NCBI GenBank assembly: GCA_035651635.1
Contig: DASRFK010000015.1
Coordinates: 1 to 40,080 of the forward strand
Direction of reading: 5' to 3'
DNA length: 40,080 nucleotides
Source of the DNA: JANXQE01 sp035651635
GTDB lineage: Bacteria; Verrucomicrobiota; Verrucomicrobiia; Limisphaerales; UBA8199
Shown: piece after piece, positions 14,091-23,148 of the stretch
Numbering within the stretch: the first letter of the stretch is position 1
Layout of the letters: every line of letters begins with the position of its first letter
The notes under the pieces: model-generated
Told to the model about the DNA's origin: nothing
The model's input: only the letters and a program-made list of their open reading frames with translations
Database searches by the model: none
Translations under genes and position numbers: made by a program

Positions 14091-15260
14091 ATGTTCGTCG
14101 ACGAAATAAAAATCTACGCCCGGGCCGGACACGGCGGCAAAGGCTGTGTGGCGTTTCAGCGTGAAAAGTACCGTCCGAAGGGTGGCCCGAGCGGCGGCAA
14201 TGGCGGCCGTGGGGGTGACGTGATCCTTGAAGCGGACCATGATCTTAATAACCTCATTGGTCAATATTATCAGCCACGGCTCATCGCGCCGGAGGGGCAA
14301 GGCGGGCTGGGCAAAGGCATGGACGGGCATGCCGGCAAAGACCTCGTCGTGCGGGTGCCTTGCGGCACCATGGTGTGGCGTTTAGCCGAGGATGCGGCTG
14401 GCTCCGAAGGCGACGAGCCAAAACCCGCGGGATCCACCGAACGGACGGGTTTGGCCACCACGGGCTCGGGGCGCCCGCTGTTCCGCACCGGTGTCAGCGC
14501 GCGGGCGCTGGAAATCGACCTCGAACATACCGAAGAGCAAGCCGCAGGGTCGGGAGCCGTTCCCGAGCAGGGGCAACTGGCGGTGGACCTGACGGCACAT
14601 GGACAGCGTTTTGTACTTTGCAAGGGAGGCCGCGGCGGGCTGGGGAATCGCAATTTTGCCACCGCTGCCCGGCAGGCGCCGCGGTTCGCTCAACCGGGCG
14701 AGCCCGGCGAGGAAGGCCACTTTCTACTGGAACTGCGCATCATTGCCGATGTCGGGCTGGTGGGATATCCCAATGCGGGCAAATCAACCTTGCTGACGGC
14801 CATTTCGCGGGCTCGACCGAAGATAGCGCCTTATCCTTTTACCACCTTGCATCCGCAAATCGGGATTGTTGAGTATGGGGATTTCCACCGGTTAACGGTG
14901 TGCGACGTTCCCGGGCTGATCGACGGGGCGCACCGCAATGTGGGGCTCGGTCACGAGTTCCTGCGCCATATTGAACGATGCAAAGTCCTGGTGTTGCTCC
15001 TCGACATGGCCGGGGCGGACGGTCGAACTCCCTGGGACGATTACAAACACCTGCTGAGCGAGCTGGAACTTTACGATGCAAGCCTGCTCGACCGGCCGCG
15101 CCTGATTGTCGGCAACAAAATGGATGAGCCCGTCGCGGAAGCGAATCTCAAGAAGTTCAAAACCAAAATTCGCAAGGTGCGGGTGCTGCCGATCGCGGCC
15201 GCGTTCGACGAAGGGGTTGAGAAATTCAAGCAAATGATCCGCGAGGCCGTGGAGGAGTAA
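14091..15260 (+). CDS. obgE: Obg-family GTPase with an insertion in the Obg domain
   Basis: Essential ribosome-assembly and stress GTPase, 389 residues. The glycine-rich Obg domain covers about 1-215. The G domain has G1 GYPNAGKST (225-233), switch I around PYPFTTLHP, G3 DVPGLI (272-277) and G4 NKMD (342-345). The C-terminal OCT domain is absent, as in many species. About 60 residues (roughly 98-160, Glu/Gly/Ala-rich) are inserted between VPCGTMVWR and LAVDLTAHGQ, where typical homologues have about ten. The start ATG gives the standard FVDEIKIYARAGHGG N-terminus. Confidence 0.96.
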   Translation: MFVDEIKIYARAGHGGKGCVAFQREKYRPKGGPSGGNGGRGGDVILEADHDLNNLIGQYYQPRLIAPEGQGGLGKGMDGHAGKDLVVRVPCGTMVWRLAEDAAGSEGDEPKPAGSTERTGLATTGSGRPLFRTGVSARALEIDLEHTEEQAAGSGAVPEQGQLAVDLTAHGQRFVLCKGGRGGLGNRNFATAARQAPRFAQPGEPGEEGHFLLELRIIADVGLVGYPNAGKSTLLTAISRARPKIAPYPFTTLHPQIGIVEYGDFHRLTVCDVPGLIDGAHRNVGLGHEFLRHIERCKVLVLLLDMAGADGRTPWDDYKHLLSELELYDASLLDRPRLIVGNKMDEPVAEANLKKFKTKIRKVRVLPIAAAFDEGVEKFKQMIREAVEE

Positions 15261-15265
15261 ACCCG

Positions 15266-15321
15266 AAGGCCGAAATCCGAAACTCGAAGGAAGGCCGAAA
15301 TCCGAGATCCGAAATCCGAAT
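15266..15321. repeat. Short direct repeats of CCGAAATCCGA
   Basis: The spacer after obgE contains GGCCGAAATCCGA twice and further CCGAGATCCGAAATCCGAA units. It is a simple local repeat without coding potential. A degenerate reverse-strand version (TTCGGTTTCGGATTTCCG) is seen near 5278-5296. Confidence 0.5.
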
Positions 15322-15444
15322 GGGATTAACGAGCGGTTGTTGGTCCTCCGGTTTTCGGATTTGGTGCTTAAGCGCACGAGTGGGTTGCGGTTCCAACAGC
15401 GTTTTGGCTTCCCAACTCCGGCTCGGCCTTCACACTCGCCGGCG

Positions 15445-16410
15445 ATGCTTGCGGCGGTTTTCACAACCCTGCTATTCTCGCTCTCCGCCATTTTTGGCCG
15501 GCGAGTTTCCCAATACTTAACCGCGACGCAGGCAAACCTTGGCCGTTTGGGGCTGGCGGCAACGATGCTTGGACTCTGGTCGCACGTTTTTGGGTTTGGC
15601 ATTCACGGGCGCGCCTTCCCGGTTTTATTTCTCAGCGGTTGCGTTGGGTTTGGTTTGGGAGATCTGGCCATGTTCGCGGCTTACCGGCGGATTGGCGCGC
15701 GCCGGACCGTTGTTCTCATTCAGTGTCTGGCAGCGCCGATCGGGGCGGTCGGCGAATGGGTTTGGCTCGGCCACGCGCCGACTCTGACCCAAGCTTTATA
15801 TGGGGGTGTGACTCTCTCGGGTGTTGGTCTCGCCCTTCAGCCCCCCGACAATAAGCCATCCGATGGCAAGCCGGGCGCGGCCGGCGTTTTGTTCGGGATC
15901 CTGGCTGCCGCCGGACAAGCCGGCGGCGCGGTGCTAAGCCGGAAAGCTTATCAAGTGGCCGCCAGTGCGGGCGAATCTTTCCGTCCAGTTCTACTGGACG
16001 GAGTCAATGCAGCCTACCAGCGGACGGTTGGCGGGATTGCTTTCTCACTGGGATTTCTGATTTTTCTGAAAATACTCGGCCACCTCGATATTTTTTCGAA
16101 GGGCATGGGGGCCATTGACCCGCAGCGAACAGATCGGGACCGCGCAGGAACTCGCTCCGGTGCGGATTGGAGGCGGGGCATGCCCTGGCTGATTGCGCAT
16201 GCCCTGGCGGGACCCGCGGCAGGAGTCACTTGTTTTCAATGGGCGCTGATGCTCAAACCCACCAATATCGTGCTGCCGATTGTGGCGACCACGCCTCTGG
16301 TCGTTCTGCCGCTGGCGCATTATTTTGAAGGGGAACGCGTCACCCGCCGGGCGGTTTTAGGTTCGGGCGTGGCAGTGGCCGGCGTAATCGGTCTCGTGCT
16401 GGCAAGCTGA
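15445..16410 (+). CDS. EamA/DMT-family transporter
   Basis: A 321-residue membrane protein with about ten hydrophobic helices in two homologous halves, the layout of the drug/metabolite transporter superfamily. The N-terminal half contains LGRLGLAATMLGLW and FGLGDLAMFAAYRRIGARRT. The C-terminal half ends with PLVVLPLAHYFEGERVTRRA and VLGSGVAVAGVIGLVLAS. A soluble stretch near 215-245 is rich in Arg and Asp. The ATG at 15445 starts exactly before the first helix and is chosen over an upstream start that adds 36 residues of repeat-derived sequence. The substrate is unknown. Confidence 0.85.
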   Translation: MLAAVFTTLLFSLSAIFGRRVSQYLTATQANLGRLGLAATMLGLWSHVFGFGIHGRAFPVLFLSGCVGFGLGDLAMFAAYRRIGARRTVVLIQCLAAPIGAVGEWVWLGHAPTLTQALYGGVTLSGVGLALQPPDNKPSDGKPGAAGVLFGILAAAGQAGGAVLSRKAYQVAASAGESFRPVLLDGVNAAYQRTVGGIAFSLGFLIFLKILGHLDIFSKGMGAIDPQRTDRDRAGTRSGADWRRGMPWLIAHALAGPAAGVTCFQWALMLKPTNIVLPIVATTPLVVLPLAHYFEGERVTRRAVLGSGVAVAGVIGLVLAS

Positions 16411-16567
16411 GAGGGGGGAAAAGAGATCCAGGAATGGTCGAGGAATTTGTTAAAGCGCAGAAAGACGCGCTACATGCTGGCAAGTACCGCGCGTCGAGGG
16501 TGAACAGAACGGCGAGCACGCTCCGATGGCGGCTTGAGCTTCGGGCGCGGTGTTATATCCTGTGCTC

Positions 16568-16801
16568 ATGCCGATTTACGAATTTCATTGCGAGAAGTGC
16601 GAGAAGGATAGCGAGTTGCTGGTGCGCTCGAGCCAATGGGAGGGCACCCAGTGCCCGCATTGCGGTTCGACCAAGCTTTCCAAGAGACTGTCGGTGTTTG
16701 CTTCTTCCGGTGGTGGTGCGGCCGAACCTGCTCCGAGTTGCCAGAGCAACAGCCGAGGCTCCTGCGGCTGCCACTGCGCGGGTGGCAAACACAAGCACTG
16801 A
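16568..16801 (+). CDS. FmdB-type zinc-ribbon protein
   Basis: A 77-residue protein with the FmdB-like N-terminal zinc ribbon: MPIYEFHCEKCEKDSELL followed by CPHCGSTKLSKRLSVFA. The tail is rich in Ser, Gly and Cys, and ends with GSCGCHCAGGKHKH, possibly a second metal site. The family's role is poorly known; it was named after a regulator of formamidase. It starts at the ATG at 16568, and trpB begins five bases after the stop. Confidence 0.88.
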   Translation: MPIYEFHCEKCEKDSELLVRSSQWEGTQCPHCGSTKLSKRLSVFASSGGGAAEPAPSCQSNSRGSCGCHCAGGKHKH

Positions 16802-16806
16802 TCCGA

Positions 16807-18021
16807 ATGAGTTCGATCGCAGCAGACCCGATGCCGGATGCGTTTGGCCATTTTGGGCCCTATGGCGGCCGGTTCGTGCCCGAAACGCTGATGCATCCGC
16901 TGCAGGAACTGCAGGAGGAGTACGCGCGCGCACAGAAGGATCCGCAGTTTCAACGCGAATTGGATTATTACCTGCGCGACTTTTGCGGTCGTCCGACTCC
17001 TCTTTATTTCGCCGAGCGGCTAACTCGGGAGCTGGGCGGAGCCAAAATCTATCTCAAACGCGAGGATTTGCTGCACACCGGCGCCCATAAGATAAACAAC
17101 TGTATTGGGCAGGTGCTCCTGGCCCGGCGCATGGGCAAAACGCGGATTATCGCCGAGACCGGCGCGGGTCAACACGGGGTCGCCACCGCAACCGTTTCGG
17201 CCATGTTTGGGCTCAAATGCGTCGTGTACATGGGGGCGGTGGATTGCGACCGGCAGGCGCTGAACGTGTTCCGCATGAAAATGCTCGGGGCCGAAGTCGT
17301 GCCTGTCAAGGCCGGCCAACAAACCTTGAAAGAGGCCATTAATGAAGCCATGCGCGACTGGGTGACCAATATCCGCTCGACGCATTATATCCTGGGCACA
17401 GCTTACGGCGCGCACCCGTATCCGGTGATGGTGCGGAACTTTCAACGAGTGATTGGCGACGAAGCCCGGCGGCAAATCCTGGAAAAGGAGAACCGGCTGC
17501 CGGATCTGCTCCTGGCGTGCGTTGGGGGCGGCTCGAACTCGATTGGCTTGTTTTACCCGTTTCTCGGCGATCGATCGGTGAAGATGATTGGGGTCGAGGC
17601 GGGGGGGGAAGGCATTAGCGCGGGCAAACATGCGGCGCGATTTCAAGGCGGGTCACTGGGCGTTTTGCAAGGAACGCGCTCGTATCTTTTGCAGGACGAG
17701 TTTGGCCAGGTGCAATTGACGCACAGTGTGTCGGCTGGATTGGACTATGCCGCCGTTGGGCCGGAGCACGCGTGGCTGCGGGATCAGGAGCGCGTCCAAT
17801 ACACCTACGCCACGGATGACCAGGCGCTGGAGGCGTTTCATCGGCTGGCGCATCTCGAAGGGATCATTCCGGCGCTGGAAAGCGCTCACGCGATTGCGGA
17901 GGTGATCCAACGAGCGCCACGAATGCGAACCAGTGAAATCGTGATCGTGAACCTAAGCGGCCGGGGCGACAAGGATGTGGCGCAGGTGGCGGCCAAGAGC
18001 TCGTTGACCAAGCCGGGCTAA
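16807..18021 (+). CDS. trpB: Tryptophan synthase beta chain
   Basis: PLP enzyme joining indole and serine to give tryptophan, normally in a complex with TrpA. The 404-residue protein has the N-terminal FGPYGGRFVPETLMHPL and the PLP-binding lysine Lys95 in LLHTGAHKINN. Glu117 is in ETGAGQHGVATATV, the phosphate-binding loop is GGGSNSIGLFYPF, and the C-terminal SGRGDKD is present. All are canonical for TrpB1. No trpA follows; yicC comes next after 45 bases. An upstream in-frame start would lie within the zinc-ribbon gene and is rejected. Confidence 0.97.
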   Translation: MSSIAADPMPDAFGHFGPYGGRFVPETLMHPLQELQEEYARAQKDPQFQRELDYYLRDFCGRPTPLYFAERLTRELGGAKIYLKREDLLHTGAHKINNCIGQVLLARRMGKTRIIAETGAGQHGVATATVSAMFGLKCVVYMGAVDCDRQALNVFRMKMLGAEVVPVKAGQQTLKEAINEAMRDWVTNIRSTHYILGTAYGAHPYPVMVRNFQRVIGDEARRQILEKENRLPDLLLACVGGGSNSIGLFYPFLGDRSVKMIGVEAGGEGISAGKHAARFQGGSLGVLQGTRSYLLQDEFGQVQLTHSVSAGLDYAAVGPEHAWLRDQERVQYTYATDDQALEAFHRLAHLEGIIPALESAHAIAEVIQRAPRMRTSEIVIVNLSGRGDKDVAQVAAKSSLTKPG

Positions 18022-18066
18022 CTGAGCATTCGACATCCTACTGCTCGATTTTGTATTTTGTAAGAA

Positions 18067-18948
18067 ATGAAATCGATGACGGGATACGGGCGGGGCGAAT
18101 GCTGCCAGAATGGTTTCAAAATCACCGTCGAGCTCAGTTCCGTTAATCGAAAGCAAAGTGAGATTTCAGTCGCGCTGCCCCGCGAGATGGAAATGCTCGA
18201 GGCCCAGATCCGGGACGTGATCAACCAGTACATCTCCCGTGGCCGGCTGACGACGCGAGTGAGTTTGCACGCCGGCGCCAGCAAGCTTTCGGCGCGCATG
18301 CACCTGAATGTGCCGCTCGCCAAGGCGTATGCCCGCGAGTTGACTCGGCTGGCCGCCCAACTCAAGCTTCCCGGTCCGGTGACACTCGATCAGCTGGCAC
18401 GCGCTCCGGGCGTTTTCCAAACCGATGAACAAATCGTGGAGGAAAAGGACTTCTGGCCGTCGGTGCAAAAGGCGCTGAAAATTGCGCTCAGAACGCTGGT
18501 AAAAATGCGCGAACGCGAGGGAGCACACCTGGCGAAAGACCTGGCGCAACGCATCCGTTTCATGCGAAAGGCTACGGCCCGCGTCCAAAAGCAGGCACCC
18601 AAAGTCGCGCAACGCTACCGTCAGCAACTGCTGGACCGCATCCAGGAAGCGGGATTGCAGGCCCCTGGGACCGACGATGAGCGTTTGCTCAAGGAAGTCG
18701 TTTATTTCGCCGATCGATCGGATATTTCCGAGGAACTCAGCCGATTACAAAGCCATTTCAAGCAATTTGACGACTGTGCCCGGTCGGCCGAACCCGTGGG
18801 CCGGACGCTGGATTTTTTAGCGCAGGAAATGAACCGGGAAGTGAACACCATTGGCTCAAAGGCCAACGACAGCCTGATCGCGCGCGAGGTCGTGACGCTT
18901 AAAGCGGAGCTGGAAAAATTCCGGGAACAGGCGCAGAATGTCGAATGA
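18067..18948 (+). CDS. YicC/YloC family endoribonuclease
   Basis: A 293-residue protein of the YicC family, whose members cleave RNA and influence small-RNA turnover. It has the N-terminal hallmark MKSMTGYGRGE and the C-terminal block RTLDFLAQEMNREVNTIGSK followed by ANDSLI, with SEELSRLQSHFKQF before it. Its stop codon overlaps the gmk start by four bases, matching the frequent yicC-gmk pairing in bacteria. Confidence 0.93.
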   Translation: MKSMTGYGRGECCQNGFKITVELSSVNRKQSEISVALPREMEMLEAQIRDVINQYISRGRLTTRVSLHAGASKLSARMHLNVPLAKAYARELTRLAAQLKLPGPVTLDQLARAPGVFQTDEQIVEEKDFWPSVQKALKIALRTLVKMREREGAHLAKDLAQRIRFMRKATARVQKQAPKVAQRYRQQLLDRIQEAGLQAPGTDDERLLKEVVYFADRSDISEELSRLQSHFKQFDDCARSAEPVGRTLDFLAQEMNREVNTIGSKANDSLIAREVVTLKAELEKFREQAQNVE

Positions 18949-19613
18949 TGAGCGGATTAACCCGGGAAAAAACCAGCCAAAGCCCGACCGAAACCATGGC
19001 CATTGTCAGCCCGCTGTTGATTTTAATTTCGGCGCCATCCGGCGGCGGCAAGACCACGCTTTGCGAGAAACTGCTGGCGGCCCGGCCCGGCATGAGCCGA
19101 GCGGTGACCTGCACCACCCGCGCGCCACGGTCCGGAGAGCGCGACGGCATCGACTATTACTTTCTCAACGCCGACTCATTTCTGAAACGGGTGCAGGCGG
19201 GAAATTTTCTGGAGCACGCCACTGTATACGGGAACAGTTATGGAACCTTGAAATCCGAGGTGCTGGGCCGGCTGCGGCAAGGCCAGGATGTGCTGCTCAA
19301 TGTCGACGTTCAGGGTGCGGCCACGATCCGCCAAAAGGCGCAAGAAGACGCTGAGTTGGGCAACGCCCTGGTTTCCGTGTTTCTAACCCCACCGTCGCTG
19401 GCCATCCTTGAACAGCGGCTGCGCAAACGGGGCACCGACTCATCGGCAGTGATTCAAAAACGGCTGGCCGTCGCGCGCCAGGAAATCGCCCAATGGAAGC
19501 ACTTCGATTATCTGGTGCTCAGCGGGAGCATCGAAGAGGACTTGCGCCGGGCGCTGGCAATCGTCGAGGCCGAGAAACTGCGCACGCGCCACGGGCAGGC
19601 GCCGGAATTCTAA
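18945..19613 (+). CDS. gmk: Guanylate kinase
   Basis: Phosphorylates GMP to GDP with ATP. The 222-residue frame has the P-loop ISAPSGGGKTTL (28-39) and the GMP-binding region RAVTCTTRAPRSGERDGIDY. VDVQGAATIRQ and the lid region RLRKRGTDS are also present. About 17 residues precede an internal Met (MAIVSPLLILIS) that is an equally plausible start. It overlaps yicC, and coaC follows after one base. The rpoZ gene often found between gmk and coaBC is not here. Confidence 0.95.
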   Translation: MMSGLTREKTSQSPTETMAIVSPLLILISAPSGGGKTTLCEKLLAARPGMSRAVTCTTRAPRSGERDGIDYYFLNADSFLKRVQAGNFLEHATVYGNSYGTLKSEVLGRLRQGQDVLLNVDVQGAATIRQKAQEDAELGNALVSVFLTPPSLAILEQRLRKRGTDSSAVIQKRLAVARQEIAQWKHFDYLVLSGSIEEDLRRALAIVEAEKLRTRHGQAPEF

Positions 19614-19614
19614 G

Positions 19615-20157
19615 GTGAGCAAGAACATTGTACTGGGGGTGACCGGTTCAATCGCGGCGTACAAAGCGGCGGAACTGACCAGCCAGCTTACCAGGCAAGG
19701 TTGCGAGGTTCACGTGGTAATGACCGCTGACGCCCTGGAGTTTATCACGCCACTGGTGTTCAAGACCTTGTCCCGGCATCCGGTGGTGACCGACCTGTAT
19801 GATGAGGAGGAAGGCTGGAAACCCACTCACATCAAATTGGCGGATGAGGCGGACTTGCTGCTGATCGCGCCTGCCACGGCCAATACGATTGCCAAGGTGG
19901 CTTTAGGTCTGGCGAATGACGCGTTGAGTTGCATCGCGCTGGCGCTGCAACCGCGGGCGCGGTTGTTGGTGGCTCCGGCCATGAACGGCAAAATGTGGTT
20001 GCATCCGGCGACTCAACAAAATGTCGCAACGCTAAAATCGCGCGGCGCTGAGTTCATTGGACCGGAAGAAGGACTGCTTTCCTGCGGATATGAAGGGTTG
20101 GGACGGCTGTGGCCGGTGGAGCGAGTGGCCGAGCGCGCGATTCAGTTGGTAAGCTAG
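19615..20157 (+). CDS. coaC: Stand-alone phosphopantothenoylcysteine decarboxylase
   Basis: Flavoprotein decarboxylating 4'-phosphopantothenoylcysteine in coenzyme A synthesis. The 180-residue protein covers only the CoaC half of the usual CoaBC fusion. It has GVTGSIAAYKAAEL for FMN binding, catalytic His72 in THIKLADEAD, the PAMNGKMW motif (Asn124) and the active-site Cys157 in LLSCGYEGLGRL. It starts with GTG at 19615, one base after gmk, and ends before any CoaB (ligase) domain; the next gene is a kinase. CoaB must be encoded elsewhere. Confidence 0.93.
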   Translation: MSKNIVLGVTGSIAAYKAAELTSQLTRQGCEVHVVMTADALEFITPLVFKTLSRHPVVTDLYDEEEGWKPTHIKLADEADLLLIAPATANTIAKVALGLANDALSCIALALQPRARLLVAPAMNGKMWLHPATQQNVATLKSRGAEFIGPEEGLLSCGYEGLGRLWPVERVAERAIQLVS

Positions 20158-20212
20158 TTGTTTTCAGCTACAATTCAGCACCGGTTGGCACCGGAGGACC
20201 GGCGCCGCACGC

Positions 20213-21721
20213 ATGAACTTACCGGAAACATCGGAACTCCCGCGGGCGAGCTTCAAGCCAGGCTCACCCGAACCTTCCGGTCCGGCGCTGACTCCCGGTA
20301 CAGCCAGGCACTCGCGGGGGATCCTGGCCGCGATTCGGCGCGAGTTCAATTCGTTGGTTGAACTGCTGCGGATTCCCCCGCCGATTGCCTCCCAGGTGCT
20401 CCAGCGGATCGTGGTGATGGAGCAGCACATCATCCTGCCGATCAAGGCGGCCTGGATTGCCATCTTGCTGCGCCCGTCGTATTTCAGCGCCTGGGTTGGC
20501 GAAGCGGCCAAGGTGCTGGATGTTAGTCCGCGGTCGGCCTACACCTTTTTCTGGGTGTACGTGGCCGCAAACATCGTAGCTGGAGTTTTGATCCTGTTCG
20601 TTCGACGCATTCCCCCGGGGTTACGCGAGGGGACGGTCTTCGTAATGACGCTGGTCGATGGGATTTTCCTGGGGGTCCTGACGGTGGTCACGGGCGGGTA
20701 TAATAGCCCGCTGTATTGGCTGTTCCTGGGATTGATTGTGCGCACGGCCGTGAGCGTTCCCCGGGCCACCTCACAACTGCTGCTGAACTTGACGCTGAGC
20801 GCCTGCTTTATCATGGCCGGGGTCATCGATTCCTATGTGGCGCAGAACCTGACGGACACGGATCAGCACGTGCTTGAGCTCTATGCGACGGATACGCCGG
20901 CCGAACCGCTGCTGCTGCGGCTGGTCTTGTTGCTCCTAATGACCTTGTGCTGTTATGCCGCACAAGTTTTGCTCGAACGCCAGCGCCAGGCCATGGAGGA
21001 AGCCCGCGAGTTTGCCATGCGCGAAGGCCAAATTCGCTCGGCTGGCCGACTGGCGGCCGAGTTCGCTCATCAGATCAAGAACCCGCTGGCCATTATCAAT
21101 ACGGCGGCTTATTCCCTGCACCGCGCAGTGCGCGAAAACAAAGGGGATCCCCTGGAGCAGATCCAGATGATTCAAGAGGAAGTCGAACGGGCCGACCGCA
21201 TCATCACGCAAGTCATGGGCTACGCTCAGCTCAGCGAAGGGCATGTCGAGAAACTCAACGTCATCGAGGAATTGGATTTGGCGATCGAGCGTGTATTTCC
21301 CCAGGCCGCTCATTACCCGCACCGAGTGCGCCGGTCTTATCAAGGGAATTTCCCGCCTTTGTTGATGCAGCGGCGGCACCTTTCCGAGACCTTCATCAAT
21401 GTGTTGCAGAACGCGCGTGAAGCGATGCCCGCCGAGGGTGGCAATGTGTTCGTGGATGCCCAATGCCATGATGACCAGTCCATTGAGGTTTCGATCACCG
21501 ATGACGGCCCGGGGATTCTGCCGGAAAAGCTGGGGCGAATTTTCGAGGCGTACTACACGACCAAAGAGAAGGGCTCCGGTCTTGGTCTGGCCACCGTCAA
21601 GCACAATATCGAACTGTACGGCGGCTCGGTTCGGGTGGAATCTGAGCTTGGAAAGGGAGCGCGTTTCATTTTAGTATTCCCGGCTAAGACGCAGATGAAA
21701 TCGGCGCAACTGAACTTATGA
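20213..21721 (+). CDS. Membrane sensor histidine kinase (NtrB-like)
   Basis: A 502-residue sensor kinase. Five or six hydrophobic segments fill about residues 75-253 and form a membrane-embedded sensor without a periplasmic domain. The phosphoacceptor is His286 in RLAAEFAHQIKNPLAII. The ATPase domain has FINVLQNAREAMP (N box), DDGPGI (G1) and GSGLGLATVK (G2). The stop overlaps the start of the sigma-54 response regulator gene by four bases, so the two form a cognate pair. The operon continues into hopanoid genes, suggesting that it senses a membrane-related signal. Confidence 0.93.
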   Translation: MNLPETSELPRASFKPGSPEPSGPALTPGTARHSRGILAAIRREFNSLVELLRIPPPIASQVLQRIVVMEQHIILPIKAAWIAILLRPSYFSAWVGEAAKVLDVSPRSAYTFFWVYVAANIVAGVLILFVRRIPPGLREGTVFVMTLVDGIFLGVLTVVTGGYNSPLYWLFLGLIVRTAVSVPRATSQLLLNLTLSACFIMAGVIDSYVAQNLTDTDQHVLELYATDTPAEPLLLRLVLLLLMTLCCYAAQVLLERQRQAMEEAREFAMREGQIRSAGRLAAEFAHQIKNPLAIINTAAYSLHRAVRENKGDPLEQIQMIQEEVERADRIITQVMGYAQLSEGHVEKLNVIEELDLAIERVFPQAAHYPHRVRRSYQGNFPPLLMQRRHLSETFINVLQNAREAMPAEGGNVFVDAQCHDDQSIEVSITDDGPGILPEKLGRIFEAYYTTKEKGSGLGLATVKHNIELYGGSVRVESELGKGARFILVFPAKTQMKSAQLNL

Positions 21722-23148
21722 ACTTGCCGCTGCCACCAGTGCTCGTCGTGGACGACGAGAAGAACATGCGCGGCTCGCTCAAGACGGTGCTATCCGATGA
21801 AGGTTACGAGGTGCGCGCCGTGGAGTCGGCCGAGGAGGCGCTGAACCTGCTGGCGCGGGAGGACTTTTTCATGGTCATTACCGATGCCCGGCTTGGAGGA
21901 ATGACCGGGTATGAGTTCCTGGCCAAGGCGCGCAGCCAGTGGCCGGATTTGCCGATCCTGATGATCACGGCTTATGCCACTCCGAAACTGGCCGTCGAAG
22001 CGATCAAAGCCGGCGCCATCGATTACCTGGCCAAACCGTTTGCCCCGGAAGAATTGCTCCACGCCGTCGCCGGGTGCGTCGAACGCTACCGATTGCTGCT
22101 GGAAAACGAGCGCCTGCGGGCCCGCGCCAGCGAAACCTATCAACTGGACCAAATCGTGGGTGAATGCGAGAAAATCCGCGAACTGCGCCAGCAGATTCAG
22201 ACCTTTGGTCCAACCGACGCCCGGGTGTTGATTCTGGGCGAGAGCGGAACCGGTAAAGAGCTGGTCGCAGGTGCGCTGCATAGCTTGGGTCGCCGCAGCC
22301 GGGCCGGTTATGTGCGCATTAACTGCGCCGCCATTCCGGAAACATTACTGGAGAGTGAACTCTTCGGGCATGAAAAGGGCGCCTTCACCGGTGCGCTCAA
22401 ACAAAAGCCCGGCCGCGTCGAGGAAGCTGATGGCGGCACGATTTTTTTGGACGAAATTGCGGATATGAGCCGTCCGTTGCAGGCGAAGTTGCTGCGGTTT
22501 CTGGAAGACGGGACGTTTACGCGGGTGGGTGGGACGCAGGAATTACGGGTTAATGTGCGGCTGATCGCGGCCACCAACCGCGACATTATCCAAGCGATTG
22601 CCGAAGAACAGTTCCGCGAGGATTTATTCCACCGGCTCAATGTCGTGCAAGTGCGTCTACCTCCCCTGCGAGACCGAGGCGAGGATATCCTGCTCCTGGC
22701 GGATCATTTTCTGAAGAACTTTGGAGTATCGCTGAACAAAGCTACGCGGCGGGTCTCGCGCGCAGCCCGCCAGACGCTCATGTCCTACCATTGGCCGGGT
22801 AACGTCCGTGAACTGCGCAACGTGATCGAACGGGCGTTGATTCTCGAGAAGACCAACGAAATCCAGCCGTCCAGTCTGCCGGATTTCCACCTCGAAGCAC
22901 GGCTGCATAAGAGCACCCCATCGCGGCTGAGCGCCAACGGTTCACTCGACGAGATAATGGCCCGGTATGAGCGAGAGCTGATCAGCACATTGCTGGAACA
23001 AAATCATTTTAACCTGGCCAAGACTTCCGATCAGTTGAAGATCAGTCGCCATGCCCTCCGCTACCGGATGCAACGGCTCAACATTGCCGAACCTGCGGAA
23101 ACGGAACACGAGCCGGCCGGGTCAGCCACAAAGTTTGATGCCCCATGA
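21718..23148 (+). CDS. NtrC-family sigma-54-dependent response regulator
   Basis: A 476-residue transcription activator. The receiver domain (about 6-120) has Asp56 as phosphoacceptor and Lys106. The AAA+ domain (about 145-385) has Walker A GESGTGKE (174-181), the sigma-54-contacting GAFTGA loop (221-226) and GGTIFLDEIADM. A Fis-type helix-turn-helix lies at the C-terminus (LAKTSDQLKISRHALRYRMQ). It is coupled to the preceding kinase gene and to the next small gene by four-base overlaps. Target promoters should be of the GG-N10-GC type; I did not find a convincing one by eye. Confidence 0.96.
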   Translation: MNLPLPPVLVVDDEKNMRGSLKTVLSDEGYEVRAVESAEEALNLLAREDFFMVITDARLGGMTGYEFLAKARSQWPDLPILMITAYATPKLAVEAIKAGAIDYLAKPFAPEELLHAVAGCVERYRLLLENERLRARASETYQLDQIVGECEKIRELRQQIQTFGPTDARVLILGESGTGKELVAGALHSLGRRSRAGYVRINCAAIPETLLESELFGHEKGAFTGALKQKPGRVEEADGGTIFLDEIADMSRPLQAKLLRFLEDGTFTRVGGTQELRVNVRLIAATNRDIIQAIAEEQFREDLFHRLNVVQVRLPPLRDRGEDILLLADHFLKNFGVSLNKATRRVSRAARQTLMSYHWPGNVRELRNVIERALILEKTNEIQPSSLPDFHLEARLHKSTPSRLSANGSLDEIMARYERELISTLLEQNHFNLAKTSDQLKISRHALRYRMQRLNIAEPAETEHEPAGSATKFDAP

